A stretch of 64,000 bases of DNA from Tachypleus tridentatus (lineage: Eukaryota; Arthropoda; Merostomata; Xiphosura; Limulidae): assembly GCF_004210375.1 (NCBI RefSeq), contig NC_134830.1, positions 46,939,094 through 47,003,093 on the forward strand. The letters run 5' to 3'. The notes under the pieces are model-generated. The model had not been told where the DNA came from. It was given only the letters and a program-made list of their open reading frames with translations, and ran no database searches. Position numbers and translations under genes: made by a program. Below, one piece after another: positions 32,610-44,999 of this stretch (within the stretch, counting starts at the first letter, position 1; the number at the start of each line of letters is the position of its first letter).

Positions 32610-33066
32610 CAGGGGCACAGATCCTGGGGGGGATGGGTGGTATACATCCGGCCTTCATTTTAGGTGGGGGTATAGTGCATACAATCATTCCCCCTACAGT
32701 TTGGTCTGTTGAATTGTTTTATTGCATCACAGGCCTAAAAATTGTGTTTGTTTTTGTGATTCTCGTATTCTTACCAATTGAATTACATAATTATGCCTAG
32801 ATATAGGCTTTTTCAGTAGCCGAAATGTACATCTTTAATATAGGCGTGCTTCTAAGCTTTTCGATCTAAGCGATAGTTCGTAAGTATCAGTCAGTAGGCC
32901 TAAGTATACATGCAAGTATCGTGGCAACAAGATTACTCTGTGACTGCATCTTTACAGCTTTCAGGTTCACGTAATCAGAGATTACCAATTTGCAAGTTTG
33001 ATCAGTCCACATAAGTGGTTGCAAAAATCATATCCCCCATCTGGTGTAAAAAATCTATACCCCTGC
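32610..33066. mobile_element. hAT-type MITE with near-perfect 8-bp target duplication
   Basis: The ends are short inverted repeats: CAGGGGCACAGAT on the left and, read from the right, CAGGGGTATAGAT. Flanks are ctgatatc (32602-32609) and ctgatata (33067-33074), seven of eight identical. An 8-bp duplication and CAG termini are hAT traits. The 457-bp interior has no transposase, so it depended on an enzyme made elsewhere. Confidence 0.82.
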
Positions 33067-34078
33067 TGATATATATCATTATTTTTCTTCTGACAGTGGA
33101 GATACTTGATCAAATTACATGAAACTTAAAGTTACCTCGTCGATTTGTTTTTAATATTATAATTAGATTTAATTTATGTTGTGAGATATTCAAAACTGTG
33201 TTGTGAAACAGTCTTTGTTAAAAAATATTTAAAATACTTTCTTTTGTTTGGAATATCATTTTTAATATGATATAAATAATCATCATATTTCTCTTAATGT
33301 TTTATTTTGCTGATTGCAGTAGTAAACTGACAAAGATTAATCAAAATGGTATCAAATCAAACTAGAAAACATTACTGTTGCTAACATTATTCTTTGTCAA
33401 AATCAGTTAACAAACATACTTTAATTTCAATGAATTGTAAATATCTTTATTTATTTGGATTTTTGTCTTCAGTAAATTTAATAGTTTATCTTGTAAACCA
33501 CTGAATAGATTGTAACCATACCTAACATACCATTAAGGTTTCCTGCATAGAGACATAATTTTTCAGTATTTGGATATCATGTGTCTATGTAATCCCCAGA
33601 TTCCTTTACGTCTTGATCAGGTATGTCAGCTTGTAATCAGTAAATGGGAAGATGAATTGTGGAATATTTTTCTCTCAGCTGTGTTCTCTATAAACCTAAC
33701 ACGTCTTACCAGATACGGCTATATGTATTCCAATATATTGCAGTACTAAAATTTAGCAGGAACAGACTATCTATAAAATATAATATTGAGAATGTTCAAG
33801 TGACTTAATGGGAATTGTATAGCAATACATGTTTACCAATGTGTCATTAAATAATTTAAGAAGAAAGGTCAACTTACAGTTAACTGAGAATTAAGATTTA
33901 TTTTAAGCCACATTAATTGGTGAGTTGAATTTAACCATTTACTTATCGGTTTAATTTTAAGTGTAAATACAGGAAAGAATATACTGGGGAGACAGAAAGG
34001 ATGTTAAACATTTTATTTAGTGACGTGGGCTCAGCATTGTTCATCATGTACGCATTTCTTTTAGATATTTCTTAGTTC

Positions 34079-35246
<1,168 letters not shown>

Positions 35247-35911
35247 TGGGTTTAGAAGTAGTATCTTTCAACTTGACTCCACCATTTTAACTTAGTTCAC
35301 TAAACATGAAGAAAGGAAACTGTAATTTATTTATTTAACATATGTTAAAGATGTAACCTGTTGCATTTGTAGTGTAAACAGATTGGATGTTTAGAGTAAA
35401 TTGTGGTGACTTGTGGCATCTTATCTTTTTCTTAATTAACTTGACGTTAAATACATTAGGAGAATTTGGTTTATTAACTAGCTTATATTAATAGTTGCAC
35501 CTCACTTTTGCAGCTAAAAGTGGCTAATAGTATTTTAGTTGAAATGAAACAGCAGAAACTTGCTTAGAAATGTCATACTGAGAAAATCATGCCTAACTAC
35601 AAATAATATATTATCTAATTATGTTTTTATTGAATTCACAACAAAGGATGACAGTTTCAAGAGCAACACTATGAAGCTGGTGTTAGATACCCAGCAACCA
35701 CCAAGGGTGAAGCTTGTTTGTAATTGTTTTTTCCTTAATTACTAAACAACTGTGCCATTTTTTTTTTTGCTTTCCATAGAATGTGCCATTTTGTCCATCT
35801 TACTTGCACTGTACTTATCAACATTGTTGTTATCTATGAAAAGACATTTGAATGTTTGAAACATGGCTGAAGTGTTTGTGTAAAAGCCCACTAAATAGTG
35901 TTTCACTCTTA

Positions 35912-36013
35912 TGTCAAGTTAGTGTTGTGTCTGCTAGATAGTGAAATATTATTAGTTTCTTGTGTCAAGTTGGTGTTGTGTCTGCTAGATAGTGAAATAC
36001 TATTAGTTTATTC
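35912..36013 (+). repeat. 51-bp tandem duplication
   Basis: Two copies begin tgtcaagttRgtgttgtgtc and continue tgctagatagtgaaatatta. It lies in the probable FAM89 3' UTR. Confidence 0.8.
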
Positions 36014-36295
36014 TAACATAAGAATTTTTGGGGGGCAATTTTGTGGTCTGCAATAGCAAGTAATTGTTATACTAGGAAGAAAAACTTTGTCCATGTATTG
36101 AGAATTGTTTGTGCTAATGATTGGACTGGTCTGGCAGCTACATTTTTTTGTTTTTTCTTTTTACAAACTAATGTTATTTGTTCCTTTTTCACTCTAGTAG
36201 CTGTAATTGTTATTTTTATTTTGAGTACAATTACTGAAACAATTTAAGCATTGATTAATAATAATTTTATAATCAGTCCATTAACAAGTCAGGAA

Positions 36296-36301
36296 AATAA
36301 A
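36296..36301 (+). terminator. Candidate FAM89 poly(A) signal
   Basis: AATAAA about 1.05 kb after the FAM89 stop, in AT-rich DNA with no other gene. Later AATAAA-like sites exist (for instance near 40495), so the 3' UTR could be longer. Confidence 0.3.
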
Positions 36302-37736
36302 CATAAAAATATTTAAATATCTTATGTTTGTGTGAAGAAAAATATATGTGCATTGTAGTTCATTAAGTCATCACTAGGGATTTCATTCCTGTGGGTTTTG
36401 AAATGATGAAACTGCAATTTACCTATTTTAAACTTTAATCAAATTTGTTGCAGGTAGTAGTAAAGCTAGTACCAGAAAGTTGTAAAGGATAATATTTTTA
36501 AGTTTATATTTTATATCAGAACTGTAATACTGGAAGTTAAAATATTAAAATGAATTTTCTTAACCTTATATGGATTGGTGGGGGTCAAAGTGCGCAAGCC
36601 ATGACCTTTTACAGAGTGTCATTCAAAATATGCATTTTGATGTCATTGTTACCAACTATTCATTTTACTCTACATTATTGATTTAACAACAACAGTTCAT
36701 GGTAGAGGAGAGAAAATACCAGATACTATATACATGGATACTGGAAAAAAAACAAAATTGATATGCATTTCATATCTTCAATAGGTTATACAAACTATAT
36801 AACAGAAAACAGTTGCTGTTCCATTTTCAGTACTGGATTGGCTCAGTGGACTTGGCCTGTTTCCATTTGGTTAGAGATTTTTGTTTGAAATTATTAAAAT
36901 AAATTGTTTATTTTGACTTAGTTTCTGTGCTAGTTCAATGAAGTTTTACAAAATTATTTTGCAGAGTTTTAAAAGTGGTAAATGGAAGACACTTGATAAA
37001 AACATGATTTTTGTGCATCTTGTTCATGTAAACAGACTTACAGTTTAAAAAATAATAGTGTTACTAACACGTTATTTTACAGAGAAGGTCTTTCCTCAAT
37101 AGTCGTTAGTTTTTCAGTTTAAAACATTTTCACAAACTAAGTGGACCTGCACTTCTTTTCACATACCAGTTAATCACAACTTTGTAAGACATACCCTACA
37201 ACTGCATATCTTGTAGAGACATTTGATATTATTATTCTCTTTATTCCTTGATAATTTATGAACTGTGAAGGTTGTTCCAAGCATTTAACATTGATGTCGT
37301 TGATCCCAGATTTTTACAGAACAACAATGTATTAGCATGACATGTACAAGTACAGATATATTACTTCCTTGAAATGCCTGGTTTATTGTTCTGCCTAATA
37401 TCATAGTTGTGGAAGGGGTCTTGTTTATAAAGTCTTATGGGGGAAAAAAAAAAAAAAAGCTAAAGTCACTCCTGAAGCACTATAATACTTAATAATATAA
37501 TATAATACTTAATTAATATAATATAATACTTAATTAATAGTACAATGTCTGAATCAAGTTTAATTGCTTATGGACAGTTTCTTTTATCTTCTTTTTCACA
37601 TTTCCAAGGTTTTAAGCATTAAAGATGGACATGAAATGATGTTGAGAAGCATCTAATATTCCTTGATGCTGTTCCCTTTGGAGTAATTGCTCAGCAATGA
37701 GTTGGCAAGATGTGATTTAGAATTGACAAAAGTAAA

Positions 37737-37910
37737 CCAGGATGGTTTGTCATTTTGATTATGTTTGACCTCTATCTGCCTGGCTTTTTAAAATAAACCA
37801 GGAAAGTTTGTCATTTTGATTATGTTTGACCTCTATCTGCCTGACTTTTTAAAATAAACCAGGAAAGTTTGTTGTTTTTATTATGTTTGGTTTCTATCTG
37901 CCTGACTTTT
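37737..37910 (+). repeat. 61-bp tandem repeat, three copies
   Basis: The unit runs ccaggaaagtttgtcatttt, then gattatgtttgacctctatc, then tgcctgactttttaaaataaa. Copies start at 37737, 37798 and 37859, and the third is more diverged. Confidence 0.85.
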
Positions 37911-38630
37911 TTCATTCCTACAAGAAGCTTCTCCATTTTTGTGTTATTTCTTTGGCCCCATCACTGTAAGATTATTTGTGGTCATATTAGAAAAATATTT
38001 TTTCTCTTGTATCTTATTTTGAATTTCATTATACCTCTGTAGGTTGTACCTAGGGCATTGACTTGTAGGTATTCTTACAGATAATTGTGAAGTATCTTTT
38101 AAAAACAGTCATGTATGGGTTAAGGACATTCAAAAATTATTTCTGTGGTATCCCTTAGAGTTTTAGTTCTCTAGTCTCATGAATGGAATTAAAAATAGAT
38201 ATTTAGAGTACAGGTATTGCATTTATATAGAATTTGTAGAGACCTTAACATTCAATCAATCATTTTGTGTTTAGTACACTTAATACAAACACCATTCCTT
38301 AATCACATCTTTGTACCTTGAAACTGTTGTAAAGATCATACAGGTGCTGCAGAAATTATTTTTTGGATGATACAGCTGTAATACAGAAATTAAGGTAGAG
38401 TTCCCACATATCTCAGGTTTTGAGTGATATAATTTTTTGTTTTCTTTTTGTATAGAAGGTTTATGTTCAGAATCTCTGTTGTGTGTATATACAAGAATGC
38501 TGTTCAAAGTCTATATTTTGAGTGTAATCTGCCATAGTTAACACACATTTTTTGTGTGGACATTTGCCCACTATTTTTTACATATTTGTAGTTTTTATCT
38601 ATGTATGTTATATATTATTAATATCTTCAT

Positions 38631-38681
38631 CTGACTATCTTCAATATCCTACGTATTATGTAGGATATTGAAGATAGTCAG
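38631..38681. other. Perfect 22-bp inverted repeat with 7-base loop
   Basis: Arms 38631-38652 and 38660-38681 are exact reverse complements (ctgactatcttcaatatcct plus ac), separated by gtattat. Transcribed from either strand it gives a compact hairpin. No function is known; see findings. Confidence 0.85.
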
Positions 38682-40833
38682 TAGTGCTGAACCAACTTAA
38701 AAATTAAAGAGCAGTGAATTATTGGTCTTTTATATTTTCTTGAAGTTAAACAATACTTATAATTTATTAGTGTTATTAATGTGTATGCCATGGTTGTTTT
38801 ATGACAGGAGTAAATGGTTGCCAAGTCAAGTGAACAATCAGTAAGTTCAATATTCTATAGCTGTTTAATACATGCATGCCCATCATTCTGTGATGTTAGA
38901 TCTTGTTGACAGTTGGTCATTATATGTTTCAACATTTACATCCTACTGTAATAAATCAATGACAGTAGCAGCAATTTTAAAAAGTATTAAGAGCACATTA
39001 AACATCTTACTGTTGTTAACTGCCTGGCAATAACTACCATGAGTTAGAAGCTAACTTACAGAACTTGAATTATAATAACAAATGTAAAAGTTTGGCAGAG
39101 GTGAACAACATGCAGTGAACTCATTGATGTTGCCAGATCAACATGTTGAAGGTAACACTAAAAACGATATAGCTAGACAAGTACATTAGGTGCAGTGGTT
39201 CAGTGTCCCATATCTTCGTGAAATGTAGGTACAGACCTAAAATGTCTTCAGCATAAAATCATCTAATGGCAAATGGTGATATATGTTTTTCCCAGTGAAG
39301 GATAGCAATCATTTTTAAGGAGGAAATTGAATAGCATTAAGAATACATGGCAGAATTAAAGTTAGATAATGTGGAAGCTGCTTCTTCACTTCATTATATG
39401 GAAGTACCTCAGCTAGTTGTTCATTCAGGTTTAATGTTCTGTGTTCTTACCACGAATGTTTGTTTTTGCACTTGTAAAACTAGAGGAAGCCTCAATGTGT
39501 ATATCTGTATGAGATAACATTTTTTTATCATATACTTGTGCATTTTAAGAAAATTAGAGCTGAATATTGATGCTGTGTGCTAATGAAAAATGAGGAGTTT
39601 TTTACTTGTTTTTGGATTGGGGGGGGTGTACTTTCTTGGGGATCTTGAATGAAAGAAAGTTTATTTCTGGGCCGGTCAGTTGCCTCTGGTATTGAGTATG
39701 ATATCTTGAATGGTTCAGGTCTGTAAAACAGAAACCAAAGGTTAAGATAGAAAGGAAGAAGGGCTTCACATGTGTTGTGAATAATATTAAAATGATACTT
39801 CAAGTCATATAAACCATGTGTGTTGCAGAACAGTAGAGATGTTTGATATTGACACCTTTTGCTAATATACATTATGAACTCATGTGATACAGATGTTGTG
39901 AGATCGGCTCAAAAAATGAACTGTACTCATTTTGTGTCCAAGATAAAGCACTGACTGGTAACTAACACCATGGCTTGACTTTTATTAACAGCTTGTTTCA
40001 TTGAATTATAATGGCTTTGTATTGTAATGTTTTATTTTGCATTGTAAAATAAAAATGTATCAAGGTAGACTTGAAATTTTGGACGTAGTGAAATTTTGAA
40101 GTTCAATTTGGAAACTTTTCAAAAATAACTTTGTTGCCCACTCATATACTGTTATTTATAAGTGTATTTCCAGTTCAACACTTGGAAAGGAAAATTTACA
40201 TTTTGTAAGTGTTTGGATTATCAGATTTCTTTTATTGTAATACATAGTATGCCTGTTATACATCTGGTGTAAAACGTTTTTCAAAACAACGGTTCAAAAG
40301 GCAGTCTGCTATTGTATTCGGTGTATTATGTTTTACAGAATTCAGGTTCAGAAAACATTGTATATATGTGTATAGCTTTCTATCATAAGTAACGTGTTGT
40401 TTGGATTCTGTATACCTTTTGTCATTATCAAACATGCCTCACTACAATTGTTATCCTTTGATTATATACATATGTGTGTGTGTATACTTTAGTGAATAAA
40501 TACTTTCAGCATGGGTGTAATAACAAAGCTGATGCTTATTTTGTACGACTTTATCAATAGAGGAGACATTGCTGTTTTTTTTTTTTTTTTCAGTATTATA
40601 CTCGTAAATCATTGTAATTGTGAGTTTTGAAATTTATTCCACTGCAGTTATCTGATAGTCTGCTTACATATTGTGAATAAAACCATGAGTTTTGGTTTGT
40701 ATGAATAGTACTTGAAGTAAAATATAGTTTTTTGTATCATCAACCATGAATCATATTTTTTTTTTCAATAATAATAATAATATCACCTCTCAGTCATAAA
40801 TTTATTTTTTACTTCAAAAGTTCAAGTTTTCTT

Positions 40834-41107
40834 GGCCTGGTATGGCCAAGTGTGTTAAGGCGTGCGACTCGTAATCTGAGGGCCGCGGGTTCGCATCCCG
40901 GTCGCGTCACGCATGCTCGCCCTTTCAGCCGTAGGGGCGTTATAATGTTACGGTCAATCCCACAATTCGTTGGTAAAAGAGTAGCCCAAGAGTTGGCGGT
41001 GGGTGGTGATGACTAGCTGCCTTCCCTCTAGTCTTACACTCCTAAATTAGGGACGGCTAGCACAGATTGCCCTCGAGTAACTTTGTGCGAAATTCAAAAT
41101 TCATTAA
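40834..41107 (+). mobile_element. tRNA-derived SINE, family A, with 13-bp target duplication
   Basis: The head is ggcctggtatggccaagtgt, with B box gggttcgcatccc. The full body follows and ends gtgcgaaattcaaaattc. TTCAAGTTTTCTT is duplicated exactly at 40821-40833 and 41108-41120. Confidence 0.95.
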
Positions 41108-41489
41108 TTCAAGTTTTCTTTATTTTCGAAGACTTTAAATTTTACCATGTAATTTACCGAAGTTCAAAGTAAGTTTTGTTTTTTATGAACTAAAACTGGA
41201 AAACAATAATATACTTTTCTTTCATCACATATGAATTTTCTGGAAACTACATCAATACACGGAGGGAAAAGATAAAGGTAATACAGGGTGTGATTTTTCA
41301 AACTATGCTTATGCTCCGCGAGAAAATTTTAGAAGGTTATATTTTTTCCTAAAACTATAAAGTTTAATCAGAATACCATGTACAAAAAAGTAAAATATAT
41401 CTTTAATATAACACGTTTATCACGTATTGGGCCTTTTATTATTTTGTTCTGCCTAACGCCAATTTTATTTAGTTTAGGAGAAGTTCTCG

Positions 41490-42600
41490 CGGTGAAAGTG
41501 TTTATTCGATCTCAGTTAACTTTTTCGCTTCAGATGGATGAATCATCAGATGTCGTAGGTTATGCGATGTTGCTTGTATTTGTTCGCTATATTCACGAAG
41601 CTAATTTTGAATAAGACACTGCTAATTTGCAGACGTTTGCCTACTAAAACAACAGGCGAATAAATATTTAAACTGACCAATTTATTTATGGAAGAACATA
41701 AAATCCAATGGCAGCTTTGCTCAAATATTTGCACTGATGGGGCTGCAGCTATGAGGTTTGTTATGTGTTTTTTCATTTGAATGCCATTTTGAACTTCCAT
41801 ACAAATTAAGGGAGAAATACTGGATACATAAAGTGGCTTACCTTTCGGGTGTATTTGCCCATCTAAATGAAGTGAATGCTACAATGTAGGGTACCAGGGT
41901 AACGTACTTCAAAGCTCAGAGTACAATGGAAGTACTACAACGTTAGCTAAAACTTTGGGGCGAATATATACTTGTGGAAGAACTTGACTGCTTCGAAAAT
42001 CTCTGGTTTTTTAGTTATGAATGAAATTTCTTGAAGTGAGTATGCAAAAGTTTACGTTTTTCAGCACATATATAATTTGTGTACAACTACTGCGGAGTAT
42101 TTCCCTCCTCATTTAGAAAAAAATTACAGTGAAACCTCTCTAAGCGGTCACCCCTTGAAAGGGGTCATTCAATTACAGTCCTTCTTTTTGTTTACATAAT
42201 CCCTAATTATGTACAGTGGAAACCCTCTAATCAGGCAAGTTTGTCTCAGTCCGGAAGGTGGCTGCTTTAGAGGGGTTTCACTGTACTGTGGATCAAAATC
42301 CCTTTGTTAACTCTGCAAGTACCAACGATTTGCCTTTGAAAAAGAAAGAATAGCTTATAGAAATTTCAACTGATTCCGCCCTAAAAACAAAATTTCAGCA
42401 GGAAGAAATTACACAAATTTGAATTGAAATGGCCATGGAATACCCTGAAATAAGTGACAGATCTTTGAAAATTTTGATGCGTTTTCCAACAACATATCTT
42501 TGTGAGCAAACATTTTTACTGTATACAACTACAAAAACCAAAATTAGAAACAGGCTAAATGCTGAAAAAGAGTTGCGCTTACCATAACTCCAAATATTGA
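41490..42600 (+). pseudogene. hAT-family transposase relic (ZBED5/SCAND3-like)
   Basis: Ordered fragments in several frames read FSLQMDESSDVVGYAMLLVF and VRYIHEANFE (first catalytic Asp region), then MEEHKIQWQLCSNICTDGAA, HLNEVNATM, and at the C-terminus FPTTYLCEQTFLLYTTTKTK followed by IRNRLNAEKELRL. That last block is the hAT dimerisation region. Stops and indels are frequent and a MITE interrupts the middle (42127-42283). Vertebrate ZBED5- and SCAND3-like proteins derive from the same hAT type. It is dead here. The DNA-binding BED finger is not visible. Confidence 0.85.
42127..42283. mobile_element. 157-bp TA-flanked MITE
   Basis: The left end CAGTGAAACCTCTCTAA and the right end TTAGAGGGGTTTCACTG are inverted copies, flanked by TA on both sides (42125-42126 and 42284-42285). 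Size, termini and TA duplication fit a Tc1/mariner/pogo-type miniature element. It lies inside the decayed hAT transposase, so it came later. Confidence 0.88.
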
Positions 42601-42639
42601 ACCACCTTATGAACAAAAGCATGCCCATTTGAGCCACTA

Positions 42640-42918
42640 GGCCCGGCATGGCCAAGCGCGTAAGGCGCGCGACTCGTAATCCGAGGGTAGCGGGTTCGCG
42701 CCCGCGTCGCGCCAAACATGCTCGCCCTCCCAGCCGTGGGGGTGTTATAATGTGACGGTCAATCCCACTTTTCGTTGGTAAAAGAGTAGCCCAAGAGTTG
42801 ACGGTGGGTGGTGATGACTAGCTGCCTTCCCTCTAGTCTTACACTGCTAAATTAGGGACGGCTAGCACAGATAGCTCTCGAGTAGCTTTGTGCGAAATTC
42901 TAAAAACCAAACCAAACC
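42640..42918 (+). mobile_element. tRNA-derived SINE, family A, with 10-bp target duplication
   Basis: The head is ggcccggcatggccaagcgc with B box cgggttcgcgccc. The full body ends gtgcgaaattc, followed by an A-rich tail. TGAGCCACTA is duplicated at 42630-42639 and 42919-42928. It lies just after the hAT relic. Confidence 0.95.
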
Positions 42919-43501
42919 TGAGCCACTAATAAATAAATAAGTACACTGTACTTTTAGTGATATAAATTTTGTAACCAGAAATTTTTGTACAAGTAAAAAT
43001 TGTTCTTTAAATATGTACATGCACACTTTCCTAAATCTCTTGCAACATTGCAGGAGTAAATTCTGTGAAGGCTTCTTGGATACACTGACATAATTTGACC
43101 TTGTGACAGTATGGAGGAGCACTGTCTTGCCGCATTTAAAAGCATGGGTTTCCCGTAACTGTTGCCTCTACAAAAAATAACAGACTAGTAATAATGTTAT
43201 GGGTGATTGCTTCTCAGATCCTTACTTTCGTTTATGTATTCACTCGTTGAAAAAAAAAAAAAAAAGTGTTCAATGGCTTTCCCAGAATGATTTTTCAAAT
43301 GTGTTTCAAAAATTCTCGAACACTTCATTGTTTTTCTTACATCTTAATGATATAATTTTTCGTGTATTGATTTATGTGTTGCTACACAAGAACTAATGTA
43401 GCCTCCATGCAGCAACTGTTGTTTTAAAGTCAGTTTCTGTAATGAGCAAAAGAAAAAGGTTGTTTACATTGTTTGTTTTTCAGCCGTAGCATAACGGTTC
43501 A

Positions 43502-43597
43502 GGCCCGCCATGGCCAGGTGGGCTAGAGTCTAGCCTCACACTGCTAACTCAGGGATGGCTAGCGCAGACAGCCCTTGTGAAGCCTTGCGCGAAATTC
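43502..43597 (+). mobile_element. Family A SINE with internal deletion
   Basis: About 25 bases of tRNA-like head (ggcccgccatggccaggtgg) join directly to the 3' body (tctagcctcacactgctaac ... gcgcgaaattc). The B box and the central domain are missing. Confidence 0.8.
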
Positions 43598-43814
43598 AAA
43601 AACAAACAAACTTACACCCTTTCGACTGATCTATTTGGCAACGCAAGGTCTTGTAGAATAATTTGTCTAATCCTCAAATGCCGTGACTATTCAGAATTTT
43701 CTTTTTTTATGTACCTGTATCAATTTTTCTCAAGGGCAAAAAGTACTTTAAAGATCATTGTAAGTATTATATAAGCTAAAGCCGAATAATAATTTTATTA
43801 ATAAGCAGGAACAA

Positions 43815-44217
43815 CAGTGGTGGATACAGGAGTTTTTGGTGGGGAGGATGATCGACTAAGTAACAGTGACTTAAACCCGACCCCAAGTAAACTTTACCTT
43901 GTTACCGCAATGTAAATTTCATGGAATTAATTTAGAAACAAAGAAAATAAACATATATGACTATGAACTCTAATTTATTGATTTTATTCTAAAATATTAA
44001 GTTACAAGTAATCGTACAGCACTATGCTGAATCACACAACATTGTGCATGTGACAATGAACTTTCATATATTCCTAAATAACATGTTACAAGTAAACATA
44101 CAGCAAAAATATTCTAATTGAGATGATCAGTACTTTATATTTCTGATTTCCCATTAACCTACACAATCTTGGTATGACCAGTGAGGGGATGCATCCCCCC
44201 CTCTGTATCCATCCCCG
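43815..44217. mobile_element. hAT-type MITE with perfect 8-bp target duplication
   Basis: The left end is CAGTGGTGGATACAGGAG; the right end read inward is CGGGGATGGATACAGAG. AGGAACAA flanks both sides (43807-43814 and 44218-44225). The 403-bp interior has no transposase. An 8-bp duplication and CAG terminus are typical of hAT. Confidence 0.88.
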
Positions 44218-44879
44218 AGGAACAAATAAAAAAAACTGAAGATAAAACCGACAGCTTTGAGTATCAGTTGCTAGATAGACTGATTTGTTCGCATATTCCT
44301 TCTTTGTCACAATTTTCTTGTACAATTATACAAATAATACCTTGTACGTTAAAAAGTGGGTTGCTTTCATAAGAATTAATAAATAACTGAGCAAAGCTTT
44401 ACATTATTTTTTAATTATGTAATATGTTAAGCTAAATTATCTCACAACTTTTTGTGGGATATGAATTTGCACAATTAGAACAAATTTCGCAGGTTACCGA
44501 TACGCGTTGGTTTTGGGGTAGAGCCCTCCCTATATTTCGGAGCTGGGTTCAAAATACATGCCATTCAATAATACATTACACGCACTCTAAGTTGTCGAAG
44601 CATTAAAAAATAACAATCAATGTCATAGTGTAATTTCCTTTGATGAATAATTAAGTATTAGTTATGTTGTAATGCTAAATAAGGAAGCACCAGAACGCGA
44701 AATGAACTGCATAACTGTTTAAGATGGGAATTTTCGAAACAGTGACTTTTCGATTAAAAAAATATAGACAAGTATTGCTCATGCGTTCCAGCCCTATTAC
44801 ACTTCTGCCAATATTTAGTTATAAGCTCTAGACAAGCAGCATGTACTAAATATTGATTGTTAGGTAAAAGTTTGTTTGG

Positions 44880-44982
44880 GAATTTCGCACAAAGCTACTC
44901 GAAGACTATCTGTGCTAGCCGTCCCTAATTTAGCAGTGTAAGATTAGAGGGAAGGCAGCTAGTCATCACCACCCACCGCCAA
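44880..44982 (-). mobile_element. 5'-truncated family A SINE
   Basis: On the minus strand it begins ttggcggtgggtggtgatga, lacking the tRNA head, and ends gtgcgaaattc. It directly abuts the 3' end of the minus-strand LINE copy. Confidence 0.85.
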
Positions 44983-44999
44983 AGGTTAAAGTAAAATTA

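Larger units (their letters stand above)
28932..34078. other. Non-coding region between LINE cluster and FAM89
   Basis: Apart from two SINEs, a possible third, one hAT MITE and an orphan TATA-like box, I see no coding sequence. The DNA is AT-rich with short chance open frames. A 5' UTR exon of FAM89 may hide here but cannot be picked out by eye. Confidence 0.5.
35247..40820. other. FAM89 3' UTR and intergenic DNA
   Basis: No protein-coding gene is recognisable. It holds two small tandem repeats, a perfect hairpin, a simple AT repeat (about 37480-37545) and several poly-T or poly-A runs. Confidence 0.5.

Noticed and set aside
44086-44325. 79-codon minus-strand frame with RGWIQRGGCIPS
   Set aside because: It is formed by the end of the hAT MITE at 43815-44217 and adjacent DNA.
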